A DNA stretch of 64,000 bases from Pseudogulbenkiania sp. MAI-1 (GCF_000527175.1 NZ_AZUR01000001.1:248001-312000), one strand, 5' to 3'. Shown: positions 25,987 to 34,690, counted from the stretch's first letter. Numbers and translations: made by a program. Notes: generated by a model from the sequence alone, not told the origin.

Positions 25987-27630
25987 TCAGGCCTGGATGC
26001 GGAAGCGGCCGAGCGACAGGTTGAGGCTCTGCGAGGTGTCTTCCAGCGTGCGCGCCTCGTGCGTCAGGCTGTCGGTGGCCTGCTCGGCGCGCGAGGTCAG
26101 CTGGCGCACGTCTTCCATCGCCGCGCTCATGGCGTGGATGTCGCTCTCGATGGCGCGCGTCTGCTCCTGCGTGGCGACGAAAGCCTGGCGCAGCTCGTGC
26201 ATCAGGCCCACGGTGTTGTCCAGGGCCCCGCGCACCTCGTCCGCCGCGCCCGACAGCTGGCCGGCCTCCTCGGCCTGGTGGGTGATCGAGCCGGCGGTGC
26301 TGGCGATGGTGCCGAGCAGGCGGTCGACAAACTGCTGGGTCTCGGCCAGGGTGTCCTGGGTCTGGCCGGCCAGCTTGCGCACCTCGTCGGCCACCACCGC
26401 GAAGCCGCGCCCGGCCTCGCCGGCACGCGCCGCCTCGATGGCGGCGTTGAGCGCCAAGAGGCTGGTCTGCTCGGCGATGCCGGAGATACGCCCGAGGATG
26501 TCGGTGATGAGGTTGACGTCCTGGGCCAGCGCCTGGAAGCGCTCGGACAGTTGATGGTTAGCGGCGACATGGCCGCCCAGCTGGCCGGTCATGTCGGCCA
26601 CCTTGCGCTGCGACTGCTGCAATTCGCCGCCGACGTCGTCGATGCGGCCCTCCAGCGTGGCGACGCTGCGGCTGGTTTCCCCGGCCAGCTGCAGCACGTG
26701 GCCGGCGTGGCCGGCGAGCTGCTGCAGGCGCTGGTGCGTCTGCAGCGTGCTGTCGCGCAGGGTCTGGGCGCTGCCCTGCACCTGTTCGGCGCTACTGAAG
26801 GTGTGGCGGGCGTTGTCGGACACCGTGCGCAGGATCTGGCAGAAGGCTTCGCCCAGCGCGTTGAAGCGCTCGGCCATGCGGCCGATCTCGTCGTCGGCGC
26901 GCACGGTGAGCCGGCGTGTCAGGTCGTGTGTTTCCGCGGTGCTGCGGATGTGCTCGGAGATGCGCGTGATCGAGCGCGCCAGCAGGCGCGACAGCAGCCA
27001 GGCGACGATACCGCCGACCAGCAGCGCGCCGCCGCCGATCAGTAGGGTGTTGAGGAGCGCCGCGTGCCGCGCCTCGGCCACTTCGGCCAGCGACACGTCG
27101 GCCGCCAGCACGAAGCGTTGCGTGCCGAACTGCAGCGGTACGAACACCGAGCGGAAGGTGCCGTACTTGTCGGTGTACTCGTCGTAGGTGACCCGGCCGC
27201 TGGCGAAGGCCGCCTTCAGGCCGTCGCTGCCGTCGTAGGGCTCGAGGTGCTTGCCGAAATCGCCCGCCGTCACTTCCTTCTCGCCCGCGCCGTCGGCCAG
27301 GTAGACGATCTTGCCATCCTTCTGCCACAGCGCGTACAGGTACACCACCTTGAATTGCTCAGCATACTGGTTGAGGCGCAGGGCGTTGCGCGCCATTTCC
27401 CCGGCGCTCACGCTGCCCGGCTGCTGGGCGCGACGCAGGAAGTCGGCGCCGAGCAGGGCGGGAATGGCGCGCGCGGTGGCGTTGAGGCGGGAATCGATCA
27501 GTTCGATCGCGTTGGCCGTGCTGGTGACGTAGGTGTGCGCGGTGAAGGCGCCGACCGTCAGCAGGTTCATCAGCAGGAACAGGCAGGTCAGCTTGGTCTG
27601 GACGCTGAGGCGGGTGAACCATCGCATCAT
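25987..27630 (-). CDS. Methyl-accepting chemotaxis protein
   Basis: A 547-residue transmembrane chemoreceptor. TM1 (about residues 13-33) and TM2 (about 188-210) frame a periplasmic sensing region of about 150 residues, of single-Cache size (QFKVVYLYALWQKDGKIVYLADG). A HAMP domain follows (SRLLARSITRISEHI onward), then the signalling hairpin with the tip LLALNAAIEAARAGEAGRGFAVVADEVRKLA. It lacks a C-terminal CheR-tethering pentapeptide. The ligand is unknown. An IS630-family element starts 64 bp upstream of its start codon and probably separates it from part of its original promoter region. Confidence 0.93.
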   Translation of the reverse strand: MMRWFTRLSVQTKLTCLFLLMNLLTVGAFTAHTYVTSTANAIELIDSRLNATARAIPALLGADFLRRAQQPGSVSAGEMARNALRLNQYAEQFKVVYLYALWQKDGKIVYLADGAGEKEVTAGDFGKHLEPYDGSDGLKAAFASGRVTYDEYTDKYGTFRSVFVPLQFGTQRFVLAADVSLAEVAEARHAALLNTLLIGGGALLVGGIVAWLLSRLLARSITRISEHIRSTAETHDLTRRLTVRADDEIGRMAERFNALGEAFCQILRTVSDNARHTFSSAEQVQGSAQTLRDSTLQTHQRLQQLAGHAGHVLQLAGETSRSVATLEGRIDDVGGELQQSQRKVADMTGQLGGHVAANHQLSERFQALAQDVNLITDILGRISGIAEQTSLLALNAAIEAARAGEAGRGFAVVADEVRKLAGQTQDTLAETQQFVDRLLGTIASTAGSITHQAEEAGQLSGAADEVRGALDNTVGLMHELRQAFVATQEQTRAIESDIHAMSAAMEDVRQLTSRAEQATDSLTHEARTLEDTSQSLNLSLGRFRIQA

Positions 27631-27694
27631 TTTTTATTCCATGTTTTGTAATTTATCCATATGAACTGCCGATTTGAATCAAAACTTTGATTTA

Positions 27695-28799
27695 TTAACC
27701 CGGCCCTTAAATTGGCTGTCATGGTATCATGTTTGCATGGACAAGATCGATGCACGCAAGCTGGGTTCCGAGGGACGCGAAACGTTGCGCAAGATGGTGC
27801 TGCGTTTGCGCACGCAATCGGGTATGAACGGTGTTGAACTGGCGAAGATCGCCGGGGTGCATGTACGTACCGTACAGAAATGGTTGAGAGTGGCGCGTGC
27901 AGAAGGGGCCGGGGCGCTGGTCGAGAAACCGCGTGGGCGCCCCCATGGCGCCTGCCGCAAATTGACGATGGCACAGGAGGTCTGGGTGCGCCAGCGCATC
28001 GTCGGCGCCGTTCCCGAGCAACTGAGCCTGCCCTTTGCACTGTGGACCCGGCGTGCGATCCAGGCTTTGGTGGAAATTCAGTTCGGCCTGCAATTATCCG
28101 ATCGCCTCGTCGGCAAATATCTGCAGCGCTGGGGCTATACCGCACAGAGGCCAGTAAAGAAAGCGATTGAACAACGAAGCGAGTTGGTCCAGGCTTGGCT
28201 GCGCGAGCAGTATCCCGCCATCGCTGCGCGCGCCAAGGTGGAAGGGGCGCTGATCTACTGGGCCGATGAGACGGCGGTCAAGGAAGACACGAACTGGGTG
28301 CGCGGCTTTGCCCCAGCCGGACGCACGCCGGTGTTGGAGGCGTCGGCGCGCTGGCCCAAGCTGTCGATGATCTCGGCCATCACCAACCGGGGTGAGATTG
28401 CGTTCCAGATCGTCGAAGGTACGATCAATGCGGAACGCTTTATCGAGTTTCTCGCGCGACTGATCGACGGCGCCCCCGGCAAGGTGTTCCTGATTGTCGA
28501 TAACTTGCGGGTCCATCACGCCAAGCTTGTCCGTGCTTGGGTCGAACCGAGGAAGGACAAGATCGAGCTGTTCTACCTGCCGCCTTATGCACCGGAGTCC
28601 AATCCGGACGAATACCTGAATCATGACTTCAAGACATCGCTGCGCCTGGAACCAGCCAGTCGTAACGACTTGGATCTCATGGAAAAGGCGATGCGGATCA
28701 TGAATCGCATCGCCCAATTGCCGGAACGCATCCGGTCATACTTTCGGCACCCACATGCAACTTACGCGGCAATATAAGTGTATTTAAGGGCCGGGTTAA
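27695..28799 (+). mobile_element. Intact IS630-family insertion sequence (1105 bp)
   Basis: Perfect 18-bp terminal inverted repeats, TTAACCCGGCCCTTAAAT at 27695-27712 and its complement at 28782-28799, enclose one transposase gene. A TA dinucleotide flanks each end (27693-27694 and 28800-28801), the duplication expected of IS630/Tc1-mariner elements. Perfect ends and an open transposase frame suggest a recent, possibly active copy. It lies between the divergent chemoreceptor and bdhA genes. Confidence 0.95.
27737..28777 (+). CDS. IS630-family transposase
   Basis: A 346-residue DDE transposase. The N-terminal helix-turn-helix part (ELAKIAGVHVRTVQKWLRVARAEG, residues 35-58) is followed by the catalytic core with D177 (YWADETAV), D255 (FLIVDNLRVHH) and E292 (YAPESNPDEYLN), the DDE set of IS630 enzymes. 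The frame is complete and undamaged. The start at 27737 (MDKIDARKLG) lies 42 bp inside the left inverted repeat; a longer frame begins outside the element and is excluded. Confidence 0.95.
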   Translation: MDKIDARKLGSEGRETLRKMVLRLRTQSGMNGVELAKIAGVHVRTVQKWLRVARAEGAGALVEKPRGRPHGACRKLTMAQEVWVRQRIVGAVPEQLSLPFALWTRRAIQALVEIQFGLQLSDRLVGKYLQRWGYTAQRPVKKAIEQRSELVQAWLREQYPAIAARAKVEGALIYWADETAVKEDTNWVRGFAPAGRTPVLEASARWPKLSMISAITNRGEIAFQIVEGTINAERFIEFLARLIDGAPGKVFLIVDNLRVHHAKLVRAWVEPRKDKIELFYLPPYAPESNPDEYLNHDFKTSLRLEPASRNDLDLMEKAMRIMNRIAQLPERIRSYFRHPHATYAAI

Positions 28800-28923
28800 T
28801 AATGCAATACAAATGACTCGCCGCCACCGGCTTCCGGCCCGACTGTGGCAAATGTGGCGCAATGCCCGCTACGCCGGCGCGCGAGCGACTAAGCTTGAGC
28901 CATCCCCCAAGAGGAGACAGCAC

Positions 28924-29697
28924 ATGACCCGTACCGCCTTCATCACCGGTTCCACTTCCGGCATCGGCCTGGCCATCGCCAGCCGGCTCGCCGCCAACGG
29001 CTGGGCCATCGGCCTGCATGGACTGGCCACGCCCGAGCAGCGAGACGAGGCCCTGGCCGAGGTGCGCCAGGCCGGCGCGGCCGAGGCCGTGTTTTTCGAG
29101 GGCGACCTGCGCGACGCCGACGCGGTGCAGAAGCTGGCTGAGGACGTCCAGCGCTGGCGCGAGGTCGACGTGCTGGTCAACAACGCCGGCATGCAGCACA
29201 CCGCCAGCGTGGCCGAGATGCCGCCCGAGGTGTGGCAGACCGTGCTGGCGGTCAACCTGTCGGCGGCCTTCTACCTGATGCAGGCGCTGCTGCCGGGCAT
29301 GGCGCAGCGCGGCTGGGGGCGCGTGGTCAACATCGCCTCGGTGCACGGCCTGGTCGCCTCGGTGCACAAGGCCCCGTACGTGGCGAGCAAGTTCGGCCTG
29401 GTCGGGCTGACCAAGGTGGCGGCGCTGGAGTACGCGCAGAGCGGGGTGACGGTGAACGCGATCTGTCCGGGCTGGGTGGAGACGGCGCTGATCGAGCCGC
29501 AGATCCAGGCGCGCGCGGCGGCCTTCGGCGGCGACCGTGCCGCCGGGCTGAAGGCGCTGGTACTGGACAAGCAGCCGTCCGGGCGCATGAGCCAGCCGTC
29601 CGACATCGGCGAGGCGGTGGCGATGCTCTGCGCCGACTGGGCGCACAACCTGACCGGCGTGGCGCTGCCGATCGACGGTGGCTGGACCGCGCAGTAG
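28924..29697 (+). CDS. bdhA: 3-hydroxybutyrate dehydrogenase (SDR family)
   Basis: A 257-residue short-chain dehydrogenase that interconverts D-3-hydroxybutyrate and acetoacetate. The cofactor loop is TGSTSGIGLAIA (residues 8-19), NNAG is at 86-89, and the catalytic set is S139, Y152 and K156. GMQHTASVAEMPPEVW and LDKQPSGRMSQPSDIGE are blocks typical of D-beta-hydroxybutyrate dehydrogenases in polyhydroxybutyrate-making bacteria. A GAGGAG site precedes ATG 28924. Its promoter would lie in the 124 bp between the IS right end and the start, or within the IS. Confidence 0.88.
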   Translation: MTRTAFITGSTSGIGLAIASRLAANGWAIGLHGLATPEQRDEALAEVRQAGAAEAVFFEGDLRDADAVQKLAEDVQRWREVDVLVNNAGMQHTASVAEMPPEVWQTVLAVNLSAAFYLMQALLPGMAQRGWGRVVNIASVHGLVASVHKAPYVASKFGLVGLTKVAALEYAQSGVTVNAICPGWVETALIEPQIQARAAAFGGDRAAGLKALVLDKQPSGRMSQPSDIGEAVAMLCADWAHNLTGVALPIDGGWTAQ

Positions 29698-29820
29698 CGG
29701 GGCTGGAGGGGTTTCCCCCTCCCCTGAGGGGGCGCATTTCCGGCACTACGATCAGTCTCGGGGGTGTTTGCAGGGTCGGGCTAAGTTGGCGAGTCTCGGC
29801 GGCAAGGCGGCTGCCTGGCC

Positions 29821-29846
29821 AAAAAAAGCGGGGAGCGCGAGGCCCC
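29821..29846 (-). terminator. Possible terminator after the gluconate TRAP operon
   Basis: On the minus strand a short G/C stem (29843-29846 with 29830-29833) is followed by a run of seven T (A at 29821-29827). It lies 36-61 bp past the dctP stop. The stem is short, so the call is tentative. The rest of the bdhA-dctP gap holds only a C/G-rich hairpin at 29705-29722. Confidence 0.45.
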
Positions 29847-29881
29847 CCCAGGAGAGGAGATATCATAATTATGGCGATGGC

Positions 29882-30895
29882 TTACTTGCGTGCCTGCACC
29901 AACGCCGCCTGCAGTTCCTTCAGCACGGCAGCGCCGCTGTCGGCTGCGAACTTGTCGAATGCCGGCTTCGCTTTTTCGCGCATGCGCTGCAACTCGGCGG
30001 TGTTGACGAAGTTGACCTGCATGCCCTGTTTGCGCAGGAAGGCGATGCCCCGCTCCGCCTCGGCGCGCGTGTCCTTGCGCTCGAAGTCGCGTGCGGCGTT
30101 GGCCGCCTCCTGGATCACCTTCCGCTCGTCCTTGGACAAGCCTTCCCACCACCGCTTGCTGACCAGCACGATCCACGGACTGTACACGTGCCGGGTCATC
30201 GACAGGTATTTCTGCACTTCATAGAACTTGCTCGATTGGATCGTGTTGACCGGGTTTTCCTGGCCGTCCACCGCCTTGGTCTCCAGCGCGGTGAACAATT
30301 CGGAGAAGGCCATCGGTACCGCATTGGCACCGAAGCTGTTGAACATGTCGATGTAGACCGGGTTTTGCATCACACGCAGCTTGACGCCCTGCAGGTCTTC
30401 CAGGCGGGTGATCGGGCGCTTGGTGTTGGTGACGTTACGGAAGCCGTTTTCCCAATAGGACAACCCCACCAAGCCTTTCTCCGGCAGACGTGCCATCAGC
30501 TTTTGGCCGAATGGGCCGTCCAGCACGGCATCCGCCTCCTTTTCGTTGGCGAACAGGAACGGCAGATCGTACACACCAAACTCCTTGACCACGCCGACCA
30601 GGGTCGCCGTGGAGCCGACCATCATTTCCTGAGCCCCGCCGACCAGCGCATTCTGCATCTGAATGTCGTTGCCCAGACTGGCACCGCCGAAACCTTTGGC
30701 GCGCAGCTTGCCGCCGGAGCGTTTGGCCAGTTCATCGACGAAGAACTTCACGGCACGGCCCTGGTTACTGTCTTCCGCCAGTCCGTAGCCGAAACGGATC
30801 ATGCGCGGCTGGATATCAGCGGCTTGCGCGAGTTGGCTCGACAGCACGCCAGCGGCAATAAAGCCCATAACAAGGGGTTTGATCAGCAATTTCAT
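29882..30895 (-). CDS. TRAP transporter solute-binding protein (DctP family), probably for gluconate
   Basis: A 337-residue periplasmic binding protein with a Sec signal peptide (about residues 1-25, ending QLAQAAD). DctP-family features are IRFGYGLAEDSNQGRAVKFFVDELAKRSGGKL, the ligand-pairing arginine region VKLRVMQNPVYIDMF and FSELFTALETKAVDGQENPVNTI. It captures an organic acid for the DctQM permease. Position at the end of the gntK-dctQ-dctM-dctP operon, divergent from gntR, points to gluconate or a related sugar acid rather than C4-dicarboxylates. A 37-bp gap separates it from dctM. Confidence 0.9.
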   Translation of the reverse strand: MKLLIKPLVMGFIAAGVLSSQLAQAADIQPRMIRFGYGLAEDSNQGRAVKFFVDELAKRSGGKLRAKGFGGASLGNDIQMQNALVGGAQEMMVGSTATLVGVVKEFGVYDLPFLFANEKEADAVLDGPFGQKLMARLPEKGLVGLSYWENGFRNVTNTKRPITRLEDLQGVKLRVMQNPVYIDMFNSFGANAVPMAFSELFTALETKAVDGQENPVNTIQSSKFYEVQKYLSMTRHVYSPWIVLVSKRWWEGLSKDERKVIQEAANAARDFERKDTRAEAERGIAFLRKQGMQVNFVNTAELQRMREKAKPAFDKFAADSGAAVLKELQAALVQARK

Positions 30896-30932
30896 GTAAC
30901 TTCTCCTCCTTTTTTGATAGTCACCGACAAGG

Positions 30933-32210
30933 TCAGTGGAAGAACTTCGTTGGCCCGGTAATCACTTCCGGGAAGACGACGAACAGCACCAGCAAAACGA
31001 GATAGGTCAGCAGGAACGGCCAGATGCCGCGAGTCGCCTTCTCGAGCGAAATCTTGGCGACGCCGCATACCACGTTGAGTACCGTGCACACGGGCGGGTG
31101 GATCAGGCCGAGCGTGCCGACCAGCACGAACATCACGCCGAAGTAGGTCGGGTCGATACCCCCCTTTTGCGCCAGCGGCATCAGTACCGGGGCCATCACC
31201 AGGATGGTCGGCGTCAGGTCCATCACGGTGCCGACCGCCAACAGCAACAGCACGATGGCGCCCATCAGCAGGCGTGGGCTGTCAAGCAACGGCCCCAGCA
31301 AGTCGCCTACCTGCGACGGCAGGTCGGCCAGTGTGATCATGTACGACGACACCAGTGCCGCCGCGCACAGGAACATCACCGTGGCAGTGGTGCGCGCCGC
31401 ATGCACGAGTACCGGCAGCAGCGCGGGTACACTCAGTTCGCGGTAGACGAACAAGCTGACCAACAGCGAGTAGACGGCGGCCACCACGGCGGCCTCGGTC
31501 GGCGTGAACAGCCCGCCGCGCAGACCGCCCAGGATGATCACCGGCAGCAGCAGCGCCCACACTCCCTTGGCCAGCGCGCGGCCGCGCTCGCCCCATGACT
31601 GGCGCGGCTGCGGCGTCACGTCCATGTCGCGGGTCACCAGGAGCCACGCGATCACCAGCCCCAGCCCCATCAGCACCCCCGGCACGATACCGGCCAGGAA
31701 CAGCCCGCTGATCGAGGTGTTGGTGGTCACGCCGAAGATGATGAACGGCATGCTGGGCGGAATGATCGGGGCGATGATACCGCCGGACGCGATCAACCCG
31801 GCCGAGCGCGGCACCGGGTAGCCATGATCGCGCATCATCGGGATCAGCAACGTTGCCAGGGCGGCGGTGTCGGCGATGGCCGAGCCGGACAGGCTCGCCA
31901 ACAGCACCGAGGCGCCAATCGCAACGAAACCGAGCCCACCGCGGATGTGGCCGACGAAGGCGACCGCCAGGTCGATGATGCGGCGCGAGATGCCGCCCGC
32001 GTTCATCAACTCGCCGGCGAGAATGAAGAACGGCACTGCCATCAGCGGGAAGTTGTCGGCGCCGGACAGCAGGTTCTGTGCAACCAACTGCGCATCGAAA
32101 AAGTCGAGGTAGTGCATCAGCGCTACGCCGGTCAGGATCAGTGCAAAGGCGATTGGCATACCGAGCGACATCAAGCCGAACAGGGAGCCCAGAAAAATGG
32201 TCATGGTCAT
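30933..32210 (-). CDS. TRAP transporter large permease (DctM family)
   Basis: A 425-residue, very hydrophobic protein with about 12 membrane segments, the size and pattern of DctM subunits. Diagnostic are MAVPFFILAGELMNAGGISRRIIDLA, GSAIADTAALATLLIPMMRDHGYP and GLIASGGIIAPIIPPSMPFIIFG. It forms the ion-driven channel of the TRAP system with DctQ. It begins 12 nt after the dctQ stop, and all four genes run on the minus strand from gntK. Confidence 0.94.
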   Translation of the reverse strand: MTMTIFLGSLFGLMSLGMPIAFALILTGVALMHYLDFFDAQLVAQNLLSGADNFPLMAVPFFILAGELMNAGGISRRIIDLAVAFVGHIRGGLGFVAIGASVLLASLSGSAIADTAALATLLIPMMRDHGYPVPRSAGLIASGGIIAPIIPPSMPFIIFGVTTNTSISGLFLAGIVPGVLMGLGLVIAWLLVTRDMDVTPQPRQSWGERGRALAKGVWALLLPVIILGGLRGGLFTPTEAAVVAAVYSLLVSLFVYRELSVPALLPVLVHAARTTATVMFLCAAALVSSYMITLADLPSQVGDLLGPLLDSPRLLMGAIVLLLLAVGTVMDLTPTILVMAPVLMPLAQKGGIDPTYFGVMFVLVGTLGLIHPPVCTVLNVVCGVAKISLEKATRGIWPFLLTYLVLLVLFVVFPEVITGPTKFFH

Positions 32211-32222
32211 GATGTGCTCCGC

Positions 32223-32741
32223 TTACAAATCCTGAGCCGCCGGCTGCACCGAAAACGCTCCGGGCAACTGGGCCTGAGGGTGCCCGATTACGATGCGCAC
32301 CAGATTGAGTAGCACCACGGCGATCATCGCCACCGCGCACAACAAGCCGGCGCCGGCAAACAAGGCCATGGGGAAGCCAAGGACAGTAGAGCGGGTCTCG
32401 AGCCCGATCAGCGTCTGGCTCCAGCTGCCCTGCAGGAACAGCCACAGCGCGTACAGCATCAGCAGGTGGCTGATGGCGGCACACAGCCGTCTCATCGGTG
32501 CCGGTAGTCGCGCCTGCACCAATTCCAGCCCCAGATGCGCGTTCTGGCGCAGCGCCAGGAAAGCGCCGAGGAACACCAGCCAGACGAACATCAGCCGCGA
32601 CAGCTCTTCGGCGGCAGCGATACCGGAGTTGAATACGTAGCGCAGCACCACGTTGCCGAATACCAGCGCAACCATCACTGCCAGCGCCAGTGCCATCGCC
32701 CATTCGATTGCCCGCTCCGCACGGGTAAGCCAGTCATGCAT
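32223..32741 (-). CDS. TRAP transporter small permease (DctQ family)
   Basis: A 172-residue protein with four predicted membrane helices, standard for DctQ. The block LSRLMFVWLVFLGAFLALRQNAHLGLELV is the family signature. It partners the DctM subunit encoded 12 nt downstream and follows gntK by 12 nt. Confidence 0.93.
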   Translation of the reverse strand: MHDWLTRAERAIEWAMALALAVMVALVFGNVVLRYVFNSGIAAAEELSRLMFVWLVFLGAFLALRQNAHLGLELVQARLPAPMRRLCAAISHLLMLYALWLFLQGSWSQTLIGLETRSTVLGFPMALFAGAGLLCAVAMIAVVLLNLVRIVIGHPQAQLPGAFSVQPAAQDL

Positions 32742-32753
32742 TTCACTTACTCC

Positions 32754-33266
32754 TTATCGATGCACAGCAAGATGCTGCAGGATGTTCTCCACCAACACGT
32801 CGGGAGCCAGCGTGATGTCGGCGGTGAGAACGGTTTCATCCGGGGTCGGTGGCTCCAGGTCGCGGAATTGGCTGTCGATCAGCCCGACAGGCATGAAGTG
32901 CCCCTGACGGGCACGCATGCGGGCTTCGATCAAGGAACGCTCCCCTTTCAGATGAACAAAGGCGAGGCGGGCGTAACCCTCGCGCAACAGGTCGCGGTAG
33001 CGGCGCTTGAGCGCGGAGCAGGACAGCACCAGCGCTTGGCCGGAGCGTTCCGCCTGGGCGATGCGGGCACTCAGCGTTTCCAGCCAGACCTGGCGGTCTG
33101 CATCGGTCAGCGGGATACCGGCGCCCATCAAGGTCACGTTGTGTCGCGGGTGGAAATCATCGCCTTCGACAAACTCGGCATTCAGGGCGTCGGCCAACAG
33201 GCGGCCGATTTCGCTTTTGCCGCTTCCGCAGACGCCCATGACCACAATGATTTGGGTATTATCCAT
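32754..33266 (-). CDS. gntK: Gluconokinase
   Basis: A 170-residue carbohydrate kinase that converts gluconate to 6-phosphogluconate with ATP. Walker A is GVCGSGKS (residues 11-18), followed by FVEGDDFHPRHNVTLMGAGIPLTDADR and LVLSCSALKRRYRDLLR, all diagnostic for GntK. The ATG at 33266 lies inside a LacI-type operator palindrome, and no Shine-Dalgarno site is obvious. As first gene of the TRAP operon it assigns the transporter to gluconate. A longer upstream frame reads through the operators and is rejected. Confidence 0.93.
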   Translation of the reverse strand: MDNTQIIVVMGVCGSGKSEIGRLLADALNAEFVEGDDFHPRHNVTLMGAGIPLTDADRQVWLETLSARIAQAERSGQALVLSCSALKRRYRDLLREGYARLAFVHLKGERSLIEARMRARQGHFMPVGLIDSQFRDLEPPTPDETVLTADITLAPDVLVENILQHLAVHR

Positions 33267-33280
33267 GTTAGCGTTAACAT
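33265..33280. promoter_or_regulatory. LacI-type operator overlapping the gntK start
   Basis: ATGTTAGCGTTAACAT is a 16-bp palindrome with one mismatched pair, very like GntR-type operators. It includes the first bases of the gntK ATG (minus strand, 33264-33266). Binding of the adjacent GntR here would block gntK and the TRAP genes. Confidence 0.7.
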
Positions 33281-33364
33281 TGTTGTGTTGAAGAAAGACC
33301 GCTCGCGGCGGCCTCTGTCTTCCGGACCTTGGTCTGGCCGGGTTCAGGTGTTGATGTGCAGCGA

Positions 33365-33380
33365 AGGTTAGCGCTAACAT
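33365..33380. promoter_or_regulatory. Second LacI-type operator in the gntK-gntR intergenic region
   Basis: AGGTTAGCGCTAACAT contains the perfect palindrome GTTAGCGCTAAC and shares the half-site with the operator 100 bp away. Two sites at this distance suggest DNA looping or joint control of both divergent genes. Confidence 0.7.
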
Positions 33381-33464
33381 TTTGCGTCGTAAAGCAATTT
33401 CAATCGTGCAGTGCACCATTGAACTGTTCGTACATACACACCCAGAGGGCTACAATTTCACCCC

Positions 33465-34487
33465 ATGAGCGAACGTAAGCCAAGAATCGGCCAGAGCCGT
33501 ACCACTCTCAGCGATGTAGCCGATTACATCGGTGTCAGCGCCATTACCGTCTCCAGGGCCCTTAACAAGCCGGAACTGGTGTCCGAGGCACTGCGCGTCC
33601 GTATCGACGAGGCGGTTCAGACGCTGGGTTATGTGCCTAACAGGGCGGCGCGTGCGCTGGCTTCGGCGAGGTCGCACAGCGTGGTGGTGCTGGTGCCTTC
33701 GCTGTCCAATACGGTGTTTGTCGATACCTTGGCCGCCATTCACGATACGCTGTACCCAAGCGGGTATCAGATGCTGATCGGCGATACCCGTTACTCAGCG
33801 CAGGAAGAAGAAAATCTGCTGCGTACTTATCTGGAGTACAACCCTGACGGCATCCTGATTACGGGTTTTGATCACACGCCCGCTACCCGCTCACTGCTGG
33901 GCGCGGCCGGCATACCCACTGTGCACATGATGGAACTGGACGACAGTGCCACCATGCCGTGTGTTGGTTTTTCGCAGTTCGACAGCGGCTACGCGCTCAC
34001 CCGCTTCCTGATCGAGAAAGGCTATCGCCGCATTGCCTTTCTTGCCGCCCAACTCGACCCGCGCACGCTGAAGCGCGGGGAAGGCTATCGGGCTGCGTTG
34101 CGCGAGGCCGGGTTGTATTCGCCACAGCGCGAGCTGGCGGAGCCCAGTCCGTCCTCGGTCGGTTTGGGGGCGCAGTTGCTCGACCGCTTGCTGGAGCAGG
34201 CTCCCGATTGTGACGCCATTTTTTGCAATAACGACGATCTGGCACTGGGGGTCATGTTCCAATGTCAGCGCAGACATATTGCCGTACCTGAACAGTTGGC
34301 GATTGCCGGTTTTAATGATCTGGATGCATCGGCCTGGACCAATCCGCCGCTGACCTCGGTGGCCACCCCGCGCTACGAGATTGGCCGGGAAGCAGCGCTC
34401 ATGCTGCTGGCCTTGATGAGTGGCCGGGCCCCCGTCTCGACCCGGGTCGATCTCGGCTATCGCCTCGTGGTACGACACAGTACATGA
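33465..34487 (+). CDS. gntR: LacI-family repressor, GntR type
   Basis: A 340-residue LacI/GalR regulator. The HTH and hinge are at residues 14-70 (TLSDVADYIGVSAITVSRALNKPELVSEALR through YVPNRAARALASARS), followed by a sugar-binding domain (VVVLVPSLSNTVFVDTLAAIHDTL, GFNDLDASAWTNPPLTSV). It resembles GntR, which represses gluconate genes until gluconate or a derivative binds. A TACAAT -10 lies only 9 bp before the ATG and no Shine-Dalgarno is seen, so the mRNA may be nearly leaderless. It is divergent from gntK with two operators between them. Confidence 0.88.
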   Translation: MSERKPRIGQSRTTLSDVADYIGVSAITVSRALNKPELVSEALRVRIDEAVQTLGYVPNRAARALASARSHSVVVLVPSLSNTVFVDTLAAIHDTLYPSGYQMLIGDTRYSAQEEENLLRTYLEYNPDGILITGFDHTPATRSLLGAAGIPTVHMMELDDSATMPCVGFSQFDSGYALTRFLIEKGYRRIAFLAAQLDPRTLKRGEGYRAALREAGLYSPQRELAEPSPSSVGLGAQLLDRLLEQAPDCDAIFCNNDDLALGVMFQCQRRHIAVPEQLAIAGFNDLDASAWTNPPLTSVATPRYEIGREAALMLLALMSGRAPVSTRVDLGYRLVVRHST

Positions 34488-34634
34488 TTGCCTGGGGGGA
34501 CTCTCATCCGACCTGAGAGGATGCGTGGCTGCCATCTAATGCGGGAACTCTTTTGTTGCATGGCGGGGCGGGCGTGGCGGAGGCCAGGAGAGCAGCCTCA
34601 GCCAGGCGATTGACTTCTTGGCACTCACCGCGCC

Positions 34635-34690
34635 TGTGGGTAAGTCTGTGGGTAGGTTGAGGGTAGGCTGTGGGAGAGTGGTGGATAGAG
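34635..34690 (+). repeat. Imperfect 11-bp G-rich tandem repeat
   Basis: Five consecutive units of 11-12 bp, of the form TGTGGGTAGGT with variation, run from 34635 to 34690. GGG tracts at 34638, 34650, 34661 and 34672 are evenly spaced, so the strand could form a G-quadruplex. It lies about 70 bp upstream of the bestrophin-like gene. Otherwise the gntR-bestrophin gap shows only a weak promoter-like pair (34709-34714 and TAGAAT at 34732-34737). Confidence 0.6.

Noticed and set aside
27660..27694. Sigma-28 (flagellar) promoter for the chemoreceptor
   Set aside because: CAAAGTTT is a fair -35-type match on the minus strand, but the -10 region (GGCAGTTC) matches the GCCGATAA consensus poorly.
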